From Candidatus Celerinatantimonas neptuna (GTDB lineage Bacteria > Pseudomonadota > Gammaproteobacteria > Enterobacterales > Celerinatantimonadaceae): a stretch of 64,000 nucleotides of DNA. The stretch spans positions 2,729,501-2,793,500 of the forward strand of contig OU461276.1 of NCBI GenBank assembly GCA_911810475.1, given 5' to 3'. Under the pieces are notes generated by a model that searched no databases, was not told where the DNA came from, and saw nothing but the letters and a program-made list of their open reading frames with translations. Every line of letters starts with the position of its first letter. The first letter of the stretch is position 1. The position numbers and the translations under genes were made by a program. Positions 1 through 8,798 of this stretch are shown here, in pieces.

Positions 1-315
1 ATGCTCTCCAGTGATTTTGAATGCATCTAAAATGGCTGGGTTTGCTGCAATCTGTTCATGAAATTGCTCAACGTGTATTGGATTATGAACATTCAGGCTG
101 ACTTCAACTAGGCTTTGTACCTGTAGTTTCTGAGCTTTGGGGGCTAATCTGGCCTGATAACCTTCGATATATCCATTTTGTTCAAGGGCAATGCGTCGAC
201 GCGAACATTGTGATGTTGAGAGTCCAATCAATTGGCTGAGTTCCTGATTGGTTAATCTTCCATTTCGTTGTAGATGATTCAGAATCAGCCAGTCGTAATC
301 GTCGAGTGAAGTCAT
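1..315 (-). CDS. Lrp/AsnC-family transcriptional regulator (3' part cut off by window edge)
   Basis: The visible 105 residues begin MTSLDDYDWLILNHLQRNGR and run through a winged helix-turn-helix of the Lrp/AsnC type (about residues 5-50, with LTNQELSQLIGLS and the recognition helix around SQCSRRR). They then enter the RAM/ligand-binding domain (about residue 65 on) and stop at the window edge. Proteins of this family bind DNA as dimers or octamers and respond to amino acids. The gene lies downstream of pheA on the same strand, so an amino-acid response would fit, but its target is not visible. The ATG at 315 is the first in frame that gives a family-typical N terminus. Confidence 0.85.
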   Translation of the reverse strand, partial: MTSLDDYDWLILNHLQRNGRLTNQELSQLIGLSTSQCSRRRIALEQNGYIEGYQARLAPKAQKLQVQSLVEVSLNVHNPIHVEQFHEQIAANPAILDAFKITGEH

Positions 316-334
316 ATATTGGGTTCCATGTTTT

Positions 335-355
335 ATAAGCGGCCTGGCCGCTTAT
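335..355. repeat. Perfect inverted repeat between pheA and the Lrp-family gene
   Basis: Ten-base arms (ATAAGCGGCC and its complement) flank a single central base, so a hairpin with a short loop is possible. No T-run follows on either strand. It could be a weak terminator for pheA or an operator for the regulator gene, whose start codon lies 20 bases away. Confidence 0.4.
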
Positions 356-360
356 AACTA

Positions 361-2373
361 TCAATTTTGAAACAGGTAGGTCATTAATGCTTTGAATTCC
401 GTGAAATTCAGTGACTGTTTAGGGGCCACTTTCGCATGGACCGGATCCGGGTGAATATTGAGCATGATGCCATCGACACCCAGCTGGCGGGCTGCAATCG
501 CCAGAGGTGCGATATCTTCAGATTGAGTCACTCCATCGCATGGGTTGAGTAAAATAGGCAGATGGGTTCTTTTGCGCAGCAGTGCTATTGCGCTGAGGTC
601 AATAATCGAACGGGTCTGATGATCCGCGGTGCGAATACCTCTTTCGCAGAGAATAACCTGTTGATTCCCCTGTGCCAGTAAATAATCAGCAGCCTGGAGC
701 CATTCATCCAGCGAGGCAACACTTCCCCGTTCCAGAACAATGGGTCGCGTAGAATTACCCGCAGCTTTAAGCAGAGGATAGTTTTGCATATTTGCAGCAC
801 CAATTTGCAGAACATCTACATGGCCACATATATCTCTGAGTTTATCGATATGTGTAACTTCGGTCATGATGGGTAATTCTGATTGTCTGGAGGCTTCGCT
901 TAGCCAGTCCAAGCCAGATAATCCGGGACCTGAATAATCATAAGGGTTGCTGGATGATTTGAAGCAAGCTCCATGAAGAACGGCTGCTCCACTGTCGCTG
1001 ATGATTTCGACACATTGATTGAGTTGGTTTGGATCTTCTAATGTATCAGGTCCTGCCATTACCAAAAAATGACCATTTCCAAGCGTGTGTTTACCAATGG
1101 TGATTGAGGTGGGTTCAGGTTTATGCTGTCGGCTTGAAAGTGGGGCATCCTGATGCCGGCCGATGACTGTTGGCCTGTCCTGAATTGCAGCCATGGGCTG
1201 TGCTGCCAGAACCGATGCTGGTATTGTGGGGGCCTTGATGTCTGCACATGGGTAACATCCGAGTACTTTTATAAAGCGGGTAGTTCGGGTTAAATCGGCA
1301 AGGGCTTGTTGCATTGATTCCGATTCGACATGCTCTGTGACATCCACATAAAAGATCTCCTGCCAGGGATTGCCCTGTACCGGGCGGGATTCCAGATGTG
1401 TCATATTGATATGACGGGCTGCTAATACTTGCAGAGCATCGGCAAGTGCTCCCGGGTGTTGCCCTGTTGCCATGATAAATGTTGTTTTCGCCTGAATTTG
1501 TTGCGGAACATCAATTGGATTTCTGGCAACGGCGATAAAGCGCGTGTAATTTTCCTGTTGATTGGCAATGTGACTTTGAATACTACTGAGCTGGTACATT
1601 CTTCCGCCGGTTTCACTACCCAGCGCGGCAATTGTATGATCGTGACTTTCTGCTACCAGCTGCATAGCTTTTGATGAGCTGTCGACGACTTCAAATTTTA
1701 TATGGGGATATTGGGATAAAAACTGATTGCACTGTGAGAATGGTTGTGGATGACCATAAAGTGTCTGTATTTGGCTGATATCACATGTTTTTTTGACCAA
1801 TATGCCATGATCGACCGGAATGGTTAACTCTCCGATAATCGACAAACTGGTTTGTTGGAGCAGATCATATACTTCATTAATACTCCCGGAACTGGTGTTT
1901 TCTATCGGTAACAGAGCATAATCGGCGTGACGCTGCTCTACACTATTTACAATATCCCGAAAGTTGTGACAACCGACTTCGATGACTGGAGTGGTTGTAT
2001 TTTCGAAATAGCAATTAACTGCAATATTGCTATATGAGCCTTTATTCCCCAGGAAAGCGACTTTGAGCGAGTCGGGAGATGTTTGTTGCGGTTGTTGGTG
2101 TTCTTGTAATAAGCGTTGTTGTTCACGAACCGAGTTTTCAATGATGATTGCAAAGACTTGGGTGACGAATTTGGGGCTTAGTTCAAGTGTTTTGGCTTTG
2201 TCGACTAATTTTGTTAGGAGTTGCTTTTCGCGTTTTATATCCCGGATGGGTTTTTGATGGATCAATTTATATTGTGCGACCTGGCCTGCGAGCTTCTTGC
2301 GCTGGGCCAGAAGTGTGAGTAGTTGTTCATCGACCTCAGTGATCGATGTGCGTATGGTCGTTAGATCGGTCAT
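361..2373 (-). CDS. pheA: PheA: chorismate mutase / prephenate dehydratase / ACT, fused to a degenerate DAHP-synthase-like domain
   Basis: This is the bifunctional P-protein of phenylalanine synthesis (chorismate to prephenate to phenylpyruvate), 670 residues from the MTDL start against about 386 in E. coli. Residues 1-95 are AroQ chorismate mutase with the E. coli catalytic set aligned: R8, R25, K36, D45, R48, E49, S81, Q85. Residues 103-285 are prephenate dehydratase (GSYS, catalytic T277 in NYTRF). Residues 295-375 are the ACT domain with the phenylalanine-binding GAL and ESRP motifs. A linker follows to about 430. Residues 430-670 match class I-beta DAHP synthase (LVMAGP, QIGA, ILCERGIRT, KQSL). 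The four metal ligands of that family (Cys, His, Glu, Asp) are replaced by D443, D613, N639 and P651, and the KPRTS motif reads KSSSN, so DAHP synthase activity is unlikely. An upstream in-frame ATG at 2397 overlaps the attenuator and is less likely. Transcription is controlled by pheL. Confidence 0.95.
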   Translation of the reverse strand: MTDLTTIRTSITEVDEQLLTLLAQRKKLAGQVAQYKLIHQKPIRDIKREKQLLTKLVDKAKTLELSPKFVTQVFAIIIENSVREQQRLLQEHQQPQQTSPDSLKVAFLGNKGSYSNIAVNCYFENTTTPVIEVGCHNFRDIVNSVEQRHADYALLPIENTSSGSINEVYDLLQQTSLSIIGELTIPVDHGILVKKTCDISQIQTLYGHPQPFSQCNQFLSQYPHIKFEVVDSSSKAMQLVAESHDHTIAALGSETGGRMYQLSSIQSHIANQQENYTRFIAVARNPIDVPQQIQAKTTFIMATGQHPGALADALQVLAARHINMTHLESRPVQGNPWQEIFYVDVTEHVESESMQQALADLTRTTRFIKVLGCYPCADIKAPTIPASVLAAQPMAAIQDRPTVIGRHQDAPLSSRQHKPEPTSITIGKHTLGNGHFLVMAGPDTLEDPNQLNQCVEIISDSGAAVLHGACFKSSSNPYDYSGPGLSGLDWLSEASRQSELPIMTEVTHIDKLRDICGHVDVLQIGAANMQNYPLLKAAGNSTRPIVLERGSVASLDEWLQAADYLLAQGNQQVILCERGIRTADHQTRSIIDLSAIALLRKRTHLPILLNPCDGVTQSEDIAPLAIAARQLGVDGIMLNIHPDPVHAKVAPKQSLNFTEFKALMTYLFQN

Positions 2374-2404
2374 GTTGCGTTGCTCTTTTATCATCATTTA
2401 ATCA

Positions 2405-2430
2405 TAAAAAAGCCTCCCTTTTGGGAGGCC
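2405..2430 (-). terminator. pheA attenuator (Rho-independent terminator)
   Basis: On the minus strand GCCTCCC, an AAAA loop and GGGAGGC are followed by TTTTTT. A second GGGAGGC lies at 2471-2477, just after the leader peptide stop, and can pair with the same GCCTCCC arm to form an antiterminator. This is the layout of a classical phenylalanine attenuator. The hairpin ends about 30 bases before the pheA start. Confidence 0.9.
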
Positions 2431-2478
2431 TTCTGGATTGTGTTTGGTTTCTCTACTTACACACGTTTCCGCCTCCCG

Positions 2479-2535
2479 TTATTGGGGGGTAAAAAAGAAG
2501 AAGCCAAGAAAGAAAAAATGCATTACGTATTTCAT
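2479..2535 (-). CDS. pheL: PheL, phenylalanine leader peptide
   Basis: An 18-residue open frame reads MKYVMHFFFLGFFFFTPQ, with seven phenylalanines. E. coli PheL is a 15-residue Phe-rich peptide in the same position between raiA and pheA. Slow translation through the Phe codons when charged tRNA-Phe is scarce would favour the antiterminator and let transcription run into pheA. The peptide is too short to be found by length-based gene calling; the call rests on composition, position and the attenuator hairpins downstream. The ribosome binding site is weak. Confidence 0.92.
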   Translation of the reverse strand: MKYVMHFFFLGFFFFTPQ

Positions 2536-2541
2536 GTGATC

Positions 2542-2570
2542 AGACTAAAAAGCCATGGATAGAAAGTCAA
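2542..2570 (-). promoter_or_regulatory. Possible sigma-70 promoter near pheL
   Basis: Minus-strand TTGACT (2565-2570) and TAGTCT (2542-2547) are separated by 17 bases. This would start transcription almost at the pheL ATG, leaving no ribosome binding site, so the true promoter may lie further upstream. Confidence 0.25.
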
Positions 2571-2639
2571 GCATTGATCGTGTTTATTACTGTACCTAAA
2601 TATAAGTGTCCAAAACAATCAATGCTGACTTCTTGTATA

Positions 2640-2975
2640 TTAGATACCTGATGTGCTGGATTGTTGGACATTTAAGCTGTCATCAACCCGTTCACTAATG
2701 GGTTTTGTATGATAGCGGCGTAATTGGCGTTCCAGTTTCTGCCCCAAGTTATTAATCGCCAGATATAAATCTTCGTTTACATCCGATGCAAATAATTGGC
2801 CATTAGGGATCCCGACTTTAGCCTCAACTTTGTAGGATAATTTTTCTTTTGTAATGATGAATTGGGGTTTGATTAGAGGAATTTGTGTTTTTTCGAGTTT
2901 GGCAAAACGAGTTTCAATACGTTCGCGAATGGTAGGTGTGATATCGATAGATTTACTGGTGATATCAATTAACAT
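2640..2975 (-). CDS. raiA: Ribosome-associated inhibitor RaiA / short HPF family
   Basis: The 111-residue protein opens MLIDITSKSIDITPTIRERI, typical of the HPF/RaiA fold, with the basic face in GQKLERQLRRYHTKP near residues 78-92 and a short variable acidic tail. RaiA sits in the 30S channel of 70S ribosomes in stationary phase or cold and blocks translation. The length matches RaiA (about 113) rather than short HPF (95). The position just upstream of pheL–pheA is the same as in E. coli, which supports the name. It is transcribed in the same direction as pheA, with about 100 bases between its stop and the pheL start. Confidence 0.92.
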   Translation of the reverse strand: MLIDITSKSIDITPTIRERIETRFAKLEKTQIPLIKPQFIITKEKLSYKVEAKVGIPNGQLFASDVNEDLYLAINNLGQKLERQLRRYHTKPISERVDDSLNVQQSSTSGI

Positions 2976-3235
2976 ATAGGCCCCCTTATTCGATGGGTTA
3001 GTCGTGAACTTGTTTTAGAATATAAAATCTGTCCAGACAATGAGTGAGTTAAATCACATCTCTATTTTAGTTAAGCAATTTTTGTCAGGAACTTCCACAG
3101 GTTTAACGAATTTTATAAATTTTTTATCAAAGTACTTGTTATTAATACACAAGTCAGGCACTTTGGAAAAAATAAGGTCGATGATAGCTATTTCATTCAC
3201 TGTGTTTTTATGGGCGGATCGAAGATAGAGGCTCG

Positions 3236-5125
3236 ATGTCAGAAAGTCGTTTATTAGTCAAATCAGTTGATTTTTCGAGTCAGGAGCACATTGATGGTGC
3301 TCAAACTCAATTGGCGTTGAGTTTATCCAAACAGGTCGATGACGGTTTTTTTGCTGATCTTTGTCAGCAGCTTATTGAATTATTTTCAGCACAGACTGCG
3401 TTCATATTTCAGGTTGATGAAGGTTCATCGAAATATCCTAAGCTGCAATATCTGGCGCAACCTTATTCCATGACAGCTTCTCCTGATTGTCTTTTAACAT
3501 TAGAAGAAACGCCTTTTTGTAAATTTCAGGCGCATCAACGTGTTTTGATTGATGATCATGTCATGGCTGAATTTCCCCATTTTGCCTCACTATTTGGGCA
3601 TTCGTTCCAGTCAATGTGGTCTATGGCTTTTAGATGTGAATCACATCGTTCAGTGAGTTATTTAACCTGCCTGTTTTCGTCACATCCATCATATATAGGC
3701 TCTCTTGAAACTGTGATAGAGCCTTATTGTGGCCGTATTCAGGCGGAATTTCAGCGCAATGTTGATGATCTCAGAGAACGTAAGTTTGCTGAGCAGAGGA
3801 TTTATGATCTGGCTTATTATGATGAGTTGACCGGGTTAGTAAATCGTCGCAAGTTACTGGCTGAAATTAAGTCTGCTTTTCGTCATGCAAGCCGACAAAA
3901 GTGCATTGGTGCATTACTGTTCATCGATTTGGATCATTTTAAGAATATTAATGATTCATTAGGGCATTCAGTGGGCGATTGGATTTTAGAACAGGTTGCA
4001 AAGCGATTGGGACAGATTGTTCGCCAGGGCGATTTATTAGGGCGGCTTGGTGGTGATGAGTTTGTCCTGCTATTGACTGATTTGGGTGCAAATCCCTATC
4101 AGGCTGAATTACAGGCTAATACTTTAGCTGAACGGCTAATTAAGAGTGTTTCAGAGCCTTATCAGTTTAAGCATCAGATGCTGCATTTAGGTGCGAGTGT
4201 CGGTGTGAGTTTGTTCCCCGGGAAAGGGCAGAGTGCTGATGATCTGCTTCGCCAGGCAGATACGGCTATGTATAAGGCTAAATCGGCTGGCCGACGTACT
4301 GTTATGTTTTTCGAACAAGGGATGCAGCGTGAAGCGGAACGGCGATTGAGTATCCATAACCAATTGCGCGAAGCGTTGGGCCGGCAAGAATTGCAGGTTC
4401 ATTATCAACCGCAACATATGGTGTCAACCGGAGAACTCATCGGTACGGAGGCCTTGGTTCGCTGGCATCCTCCTGGTCGTATGCCTGTTTTGCCGGGTGA
4501 GTTTATTCCGGTTGCTGAAGAAACGGATTTAATCATTGATATTGGTCGCTGGGTTTTTAAAGAGAGTTGCGAAACATTTGTCAGATGGCAGAAACAAGGG
4601 TATCCGATGGCAGAGTTGTCTGTGAATGTGAGTGCCCGACAATTTCATGATCCTAATTTTATCGGTTATATCGAGTCTGTTTTAGTATCAACCGGGATCG
4701 ATCCAGCCCGTCTTAATTTAGAGGTAACTGAATCGGTTGTTCTGGGGGATGTGGAAGAAACGATTCGAAAAATGAACGTACTTAAGCAAAAAGGCATTAG
4801 TTTTTCGATTGATGATTTTGGTAGTGGGTATTCATCACTAAGTTATTTGAAGCGATTGCCTATTGATGAGTTGAAAATCGATCGATCTTTTATATGTGAT
4901 ATTCCTCATGATCGTCGGAATATGGCTATTGTAGAGGCGATTTTAGCATTGGCTGAGCATTTGGGATTTAATGTGACGGCTGAAGGAGTAGAAACCCGTC
5001 AACAGCTTGATTTTTTGCGGTTAAGAGGGTGTCGTTTCTATCAGGGTTTTTTGTCAAGTAAAGCGTTGTCAGAAAAAGCGATGTTGAATTATCTGGTTCG
5101 GCATTCAGGTAAGACCATGGGTTGA
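3236..5125 (+). CDS. GGDEF–EAL cyclic-di-GMP protein with N-terminal GAF-like sensor
   Basis: The protein has 629 residues. About 1-180 looks like a GAF-type sensor (residues 30-170, no membrane segments). The GGDEF diguanylate cyclase domain (about 190-360) has an intact GGDEF motif at 272-276. The EAL phosphodiesterase domain (about 375-625) has EALVRW at 405 and the catalytic signatures NVSARQF, LEVTES, DDFGSGYSSLSYL, LKIDRSFI and AEGVET. Both catalytic motifs look intact, so it could make or degrade cyclic-di-GMP; which activity dominates cannot be read. It is a cytoplasmic single gene with AGAGG just before the ATG. The slt gene follows 26 bases later and may be co-transcribed. Confidence 0.93.
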   Translation: MSESRLLVKSVDFSSQEHIDGAQTQLALSLSKQVDDGFFADLCQQLIELFSAQTAFIFQVDEGSSKYPKLQYLAQPYSMTASPDCLLTLEETPFCKFQAHQRVLIDDHVMAEFPHFASLFGHSFQSMWSMAFRCESHRSVSYLTCLFSSHPSYIGSLETVIEPYCGRIQAEFQRNVDDLRERKFAEQRIYDLAYYDELTGLVNRRKLLAEIKSAFRHASRQKCIGALLFIDLDHFKNINDSLGHSVGDWILEQVAKRLGQIVRQGDLLGRLGGDEFVLLLTDLGANPYQAELQANTLAERLIKSVSEPYQFKHQMLHLGASVGVSLFPGKGQSADDLLRQADTAMYKAKSAGRRTVMFFEQGMQREAERRLSIHNQLREALGRQELQVHYQPQHMVSTGELIGTEALVRWHPPGRMPVLPGEFIPVAEETDLIIDIGRWVFKESCETFVRWQKQGYPMAELSVNVSARQFHDPNFIGYIESVLVSTGIDPARLNLEVTESVVLGDVEETIRKMNVLKQKGISFSIDDFGSGYSSLSYLKRLPIDELKIDRSFICDIPHDRRNMAIVEAILALAEHLGFNVTAEGVETRQQLDFLRLRGCRFYQGFLSSKALSEKAMLNYLVRHSGKTMG

Positions 5126-5151
5126 ATATTTGACCATACTGGGTAAGACTA

Positions 5152-7134
5152 TTGAATAGTCAGATGCATGCATCAAAGCTCAGGGGGGATCGCTTGAGGT
5201 TATGGCAGCGGGTTGTTCTATTTGTCGTTTTCTTATTGCTCAGTTCTGGCAGCTTTAGCCAGTCTTTAAGTGAGCAGCGCGATCTCTATGCTAAGGCGCG
5301 CCAGGCTCAGTCGAGTGGATACTGGACAACGGCTACCCGTTTGATGCGCCAGTTGAAGGCTTACCCTTTGTATAGTTATCTGCGATATTATCAGTTAAGA
5401 GCTCATTTGGATGCTGCTCATTATCAGCAGATTGTTGCTTTTCGTCAGCAATACCGAAATACACCTTTGGCCGATGCACTAGAACGTGCTTTTCTTTATA
5501 AATTAGCGAAACAGCGTCAGTGGTCTTTGTTTCTTAAGTTTTATCCTAACGAGCCTGGTAGTCCGTCTCTTCGATGTAGTTATTATTATGCGCATTACCA
5601 TCAGAAAAATTATCAGGTTGCCTGGCAGGGGGCTAAACGATTGTGGCTCAGTGGCCGTTCTCGGCCGAAAAGTTGCGATCGATTGTTTGCAGCGTTTAAA
5701 CGCTCTGGCCAATTAACTCAGAAACTGATCTGGAAGCGCCTTTTATTGTCTTATGGGTCTTATCAGAGTGGTCTGCAAGATTATTTGGAAAGACAACTTC
5801 ATGGTCGATATTTAATGTCGGCGAAACAGCTTAAGCGTGATGATGCAACGCCTGAAAAGTTGTTACGCCATTCGGTAATTCTGACCTCTTTGCATCGGCA
5901 GACCCTGCGATTGGTATTGATGCGACTTACCTGGCAAGAACCATCGCTTGCCATTAAAATTTTTAAACAATACCAAAAACAGTTAACTTTTCGTGGACTG
6001 GTTGACTCTCAGTTACTTATTCAGTTGATTCGTTCAGTGATTCGCTACCCGACACCAGATTTGCTGAAATGGGCGGATAAAGCGTTGCTCGAACATCCTG
6101 AGGCGGTGACGCTTGAACGTCGTTTAAGGTTGGCGTTGACCCAACAAAACTGGTCAGATGTACAACGATTTCTGGGCCAGTTAAGCACAGCACAGAAGGA
6201 AAGTACGCGCTGGCGCTATTGGCAGGCACGATTGGATGAGCAATTAGGGCAGGATCAAAAAGCGATCAAGATATGGAGAGAGCTGGCGGATCAGCGAAAT
6301 TACTATGGATTCCTTTCGGCGCAGCGATTGGGAACTGATTATCGTTTTTATTCGGCAATGTTACCCTCGATTATTCCTGCTTCGCAGTTGCAAAATATGG
6401 GGTGGCGACAGGTTCGAGAGCTTTTTGCCCAGAACAATTATCGTCAGGCCTATGTTCGCTGGCAATATTTATTACGCCCTTTTTCTGATCACGACAAATT
6501 GCGTTGGGGCATGATGGCTTTGTATGATGATCGGCCTGCGTTAAGTGTTTATAGTACGATTCGGGCTAAAGCATGGAATTTATTGCCGATGCGCTTTCCA
6601 ATTGCGTATTCCCAATACTTTGTAAAGCAGGCAAGAAATTATCAGGTTGATCCTTTGCTTTTGTTATCGGTTGCCCGACAAGAAAGTGGTTTTTATCGTT
6701 ATGCTCAAAGTCATGCTGGAGCTCGGGGAATTATGCAAGTGACGCCATCGACAGCCCGTCATTTATTATCTCAGCAGGGAAAACGGTTAAGAACGACGAG
6801 TCAATTGTATGATTTAGAATTTAATATCTCTTTGGGAACTCGGTATTTATCAATGCTGTTAGATCGTTTCCATGGGAATCGGTTTGTGGCAATTGCGGCA
6901 TATAATGCCGGGCCATCTCGGGTGGATCGATGGTTCGAGCGTCTTGGGGCTTTACCTGCCGATATCTGGATTGAATCAATACCGTTTAATGAGACCAGAC
7001 GGTATGTGAAAAATATTCTCGCATTTGAATTAATTTATGCGCATCGCTTAGGTCAAACACGAGAACTGTTAAGGCCTGAAGAGTTGATGGTGAATCTTAA
7101 ATCCATCGGTGAATCTAAGGACTCAGCCGGCTGA
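5152..7134 (+). CDS. slt: Soluble lytic murein transglycosylase (Slt70-like)
   Basis: This periplasmic enzyme cleaves the MurNAc–GlcNAc bond of peptidoglycan to make 1,6-anhydro ends. A signal peptide (hydrophobic stretch around residues 20-37) precedes a long alpha-helical U/L-domain region. The C-terminal goose-type lysozyme fold has the family signature ARQESGFYRYAQS (catalytic Glu about 511), GARGIMQVTPSTA and AAYNAGPSRV. The length of about 660 fits Slt70. The TTG at 5152 gives 660 residues and the ATG at 5164 gives 656; neither has a strong Shine-Dalgarno. Its 3' end overlaps the convergent pdxH by 20 bases. Confidence 0.93.
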   Translation: MNSQMHASKLRGDRLRLWQRVVLFVVFLLLSSGSFSQSLSEQRDLYAKARQAQSSGYWTTATRLMRQLKAYPLYSYLRYYQLRAHLDAAHYQQIVAFRQQYRNTPLADALERAFLYKLAKQRQWSLFLKFYPNEPGSPSLRCSYYYAHYHQKNYQVAWQGAKRLWLSGRSRPKSCDRLFAAFKRSGQLTQKLIWKRLLLSYGSYQSGLQDYLERQLHGRYLMSAKQLKRDDATPEKLLRHSVILTSLHRQTLRLVLMRLTWQEPSLAIKIFKQYQKQLTFRGLVDSQLLIQLIRSVIRYPTPDLLKWADKALLEHPEAVTLERRLRLALTQQNWSDVQRFLGQLSTAQKESTRWRYWQARLDEQLGQDQKAIKIWRELADQRNYYGFLSAQRLGTDYRFYSAMLPSIIPASQLQNMGWRQVRELFAQNNYRQAYVRWQYLLRPFSDHDKLRWGMMALYDDRPALSVYSTIRAKAWNLLPMRFPIAYSQYFVKQARNYQVDPLLLLSVARQESGFYRYAQSHAGARGIMQVTPSTARHLLSQQGKRLRTTSQLYDLEFNISLGTRYLSMLLDRFHGNRFVAIAAYNAGPSRVDRWFERLGALPADIWIESIPFNETRRYVKNILAFELIYAHRLGQTRELLRPEELMVNLKSIGESKDSAG

Positions 7135-7774
7135 CATGCCAGTCGCTCTCTGGTGTTTCTCGGTGATAGATAAAACGGTCATGGAGTCGATCCGCTTTTC
7201 CCTGCCAGAACTCGATTGTTTCCGGAATCACCCGATAGCCACCCCAGAATTCTGGACAGGGAACGTCTTTGTTGTGGAATTTTTTTTCAAAATGTTTAAC
7301 TTGTTGCTCAAGTTGGGTTCGGTTTTCGATCGGTCGGCTTTGGTGACTTGCCCAAGCTCCAATGCGACTTCCCCGTCCACGGGATTGAAAGTAGGCATTA
7401 GACTGTTCATGACTTACCCGTTCAATTTTACCTTCGATGCGAACCTGGCGTTGCAATATATTCCAGTGGAATGTGAGACTGGAAAACGGGTTAGTATCTA
7501 ATTCTGATGCTTTGCGGCTGCCATAGTTGGTGTAAAAGATGAAACCCTGTTCATCGAATTCTTTCAGGAGAACAACCCGTGCCGAGGGGCGCCCCTCAGG
7601 CGTACTGGTTGCGACTAACATCGATTCGGGTAAAACAATTCCGCATTGTTTGGCCGCATTGAACCATTGTTCAAATAGTTCAAAAGGTGCTTCATTACCG
7701 GTCGGTTCAGGGAGCGTTACAAAAACTCCCTGGCCTAGAGTAAAAGCACAACGTAATTTGCTAAATAATGACAT
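7115..7774 (-). CDS. pdxH: Pyridoxamine 5'-phosphate oxidase
   Basis: This FMN enzyme oxidises pyridoxine or pyridoxamine 5'-phosphate to pyridoxal 5'-phosphate, the last step of the salvage and DXP-dependent routes. The 219 residues carry the FMN/PLP motifs: RVVLLKEFDEQGFIFYTNYGSRKA (about 61-84), the SRGRGSRIGAWAS stretch, FWGGYRV and the C-terminal HDRFIYHRE...WHVSRLSP. The length matches E. coli PdxH (218). The N terminus (MSLFSKLRCAFTLGQGV) is more divergent than the rest. It stands alone, convergent with slt, with which it shares 20 bases. Confidence 0.95.
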   Translation of the reverse strand: MSLFSKLRCAFTLGQGVFVTLPEPTGNEAPFELFEQWFNAAKQCGIVLPESMLVATSTPEGRPSARVVLLKEFDEQGFIFYTNYGSRKASELDTNPFSSLTFHWNILQRQVRIEGKIERVSHEQSNAYFQSRGRGSRIGAWASHQSRPIENRTQLEQQVKHFEKKFHNKDVPCPEFWGGYRVIPETIEFWQGKADRLHDRFIYHRETPESDWHVSRLSP

Positions 7775-7958
7775 AAAACCTTCTTGTGTGAGTTGTCCAG
7801 GTGCTCAATAAGCATTTGAACATTCGCTAGTTATATCCAATAAGTTGGAATTTGTCGATAGCCATGACGATATATGAATCATGCAGAAAATACATCATCA
7901 GGGATTACTTTGGAGACGATTTTAGTGATAATGAGACTGACTTTCATAAGGAGGCATC

Positions 7959-8798
7959 ATGCCGCAGCAAATTAAGCAAATTGCGATAGTCGGTTGTGGC
8001 TGGCTGGGAACACCCTTGGCTTACCATTTATTGGGATTAGGTTATGGTGTCCGGGGAACTCGTCAGCATACCAGTTCACGAATTGAATTAGCTCAGGCAG
8101 GGGTTATTGAGGGGGCTTTGTCTGTGACCCCTGAACTTCACTGTGATGTGTCTGAAAAGATATTTGGTGGATGTGATTTATTGATTATCAATATCCCCCC
8201 TAACCGTAAAGCACATGATCGTCATTATCATGTTACTCAAATTCAGTCACTGGCTCAGGCGGCTGTGAATTATCAAATCCCTAAAGTGTTGTTTATTGGT
8301 TCTACATCGGTTTATGGTCCGATGCAGGGGGAAGTGACAGAGAGCTCACCTGCTCAGCCAAGTACTCAATCGGGACAAACGTTACTTGAGATTGAACAGT
8401 GGCTCCACCAGCAGCCATCGTTTGTAACAACAACGCTCCGGTTCGGTGGAATGATTGGTCCCGGTCGCCATCCCGGACGATTTTTGAGTGGTCGACAAGT
8501 CGATGGGGCTGATACGCCGGTGAATTTGATCCATCAGGCGGACTGTATTGCTCTGATTGATGCTTTGATACAACGTAATATCTGGGGAGAAGTCTTCAAT
8601 GCATGTGCTGATGAGCATCCTTCGCGTTGTGATTTTTATTCAGCCGCAGCAAAGCAACTCGATGTTGAAATGCCGCAGTTTAATCATTCTCAAAATAGTT
8701 CCAAATTTATTAGTAATCAGGCGATCAAAGATGCGCTTCGTTACTCCTTTATTTATCCAGATCCAATCGCTTGGCTTAAAGTACAGGAGAAAATATGA
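7959..8798 (+). CDS. NAD(P)-binding SDR/epimerase-like protein (YeeZ family)
   Basis: The 279-residue protein has an N-terminal Rossmann nucleotide-binding motif VGCGWLGTPLA (about residues 10-20). It also has the extended-SDR features LFIGSTSVYGP (about 110) and RFGGMIGPGRHPG (about 165). This is the YeeZ-like branch of NAD-dependent epimerase/dehydratases; the substrate is unknown. The catalytic YxxxK of classical SDRs is not obvious, as is common in this branch. AAGGAGG lies 7 bases before the ATG. It overlaps ltaE by four bases (ATGA), so the two are translationally coupled. Confidence 0.8.
   Translation: MPQQIKQIAIVGCGWLGTPLAYHLLGLGYGVRGTRQHTSSRIELAQAGVIEGALSVTPELHCDVSEKIFGGCDLLIINIPPNRKAHDRHYHVTQIQSLAQAAVNYQIPKVLFIGSTSVYGPMQGEVTESSPAQPSTQSGQTLLEIEQWLHQQPSFVTTTLRFGGMIGPGRHPGRFLSGRQVDGADTPVNLIHQADCIALIDALIQRNIWGEVFNACADEHPSRCDFYSAAAKQLDVEMPQFNHSQNSSKFISNQAIKDALRYSFIYPDPIAWLKVQEKI

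Noticed and set aside
361-364. A 60-codon frame at 182-364 on the minus strand
   Set aside because: It is out of frame with, and overlaps, the Lrp/AsnC-type gene whose own frame (1-315) encodes a clear helix-turn-helix.
3040-3228. A 62-codon frame upstream of the GGDEF–EAL gene
   Set aside because: It has no ribosome site, signal peptide or recognisable motif, and lies in the AT-rich promoter region.
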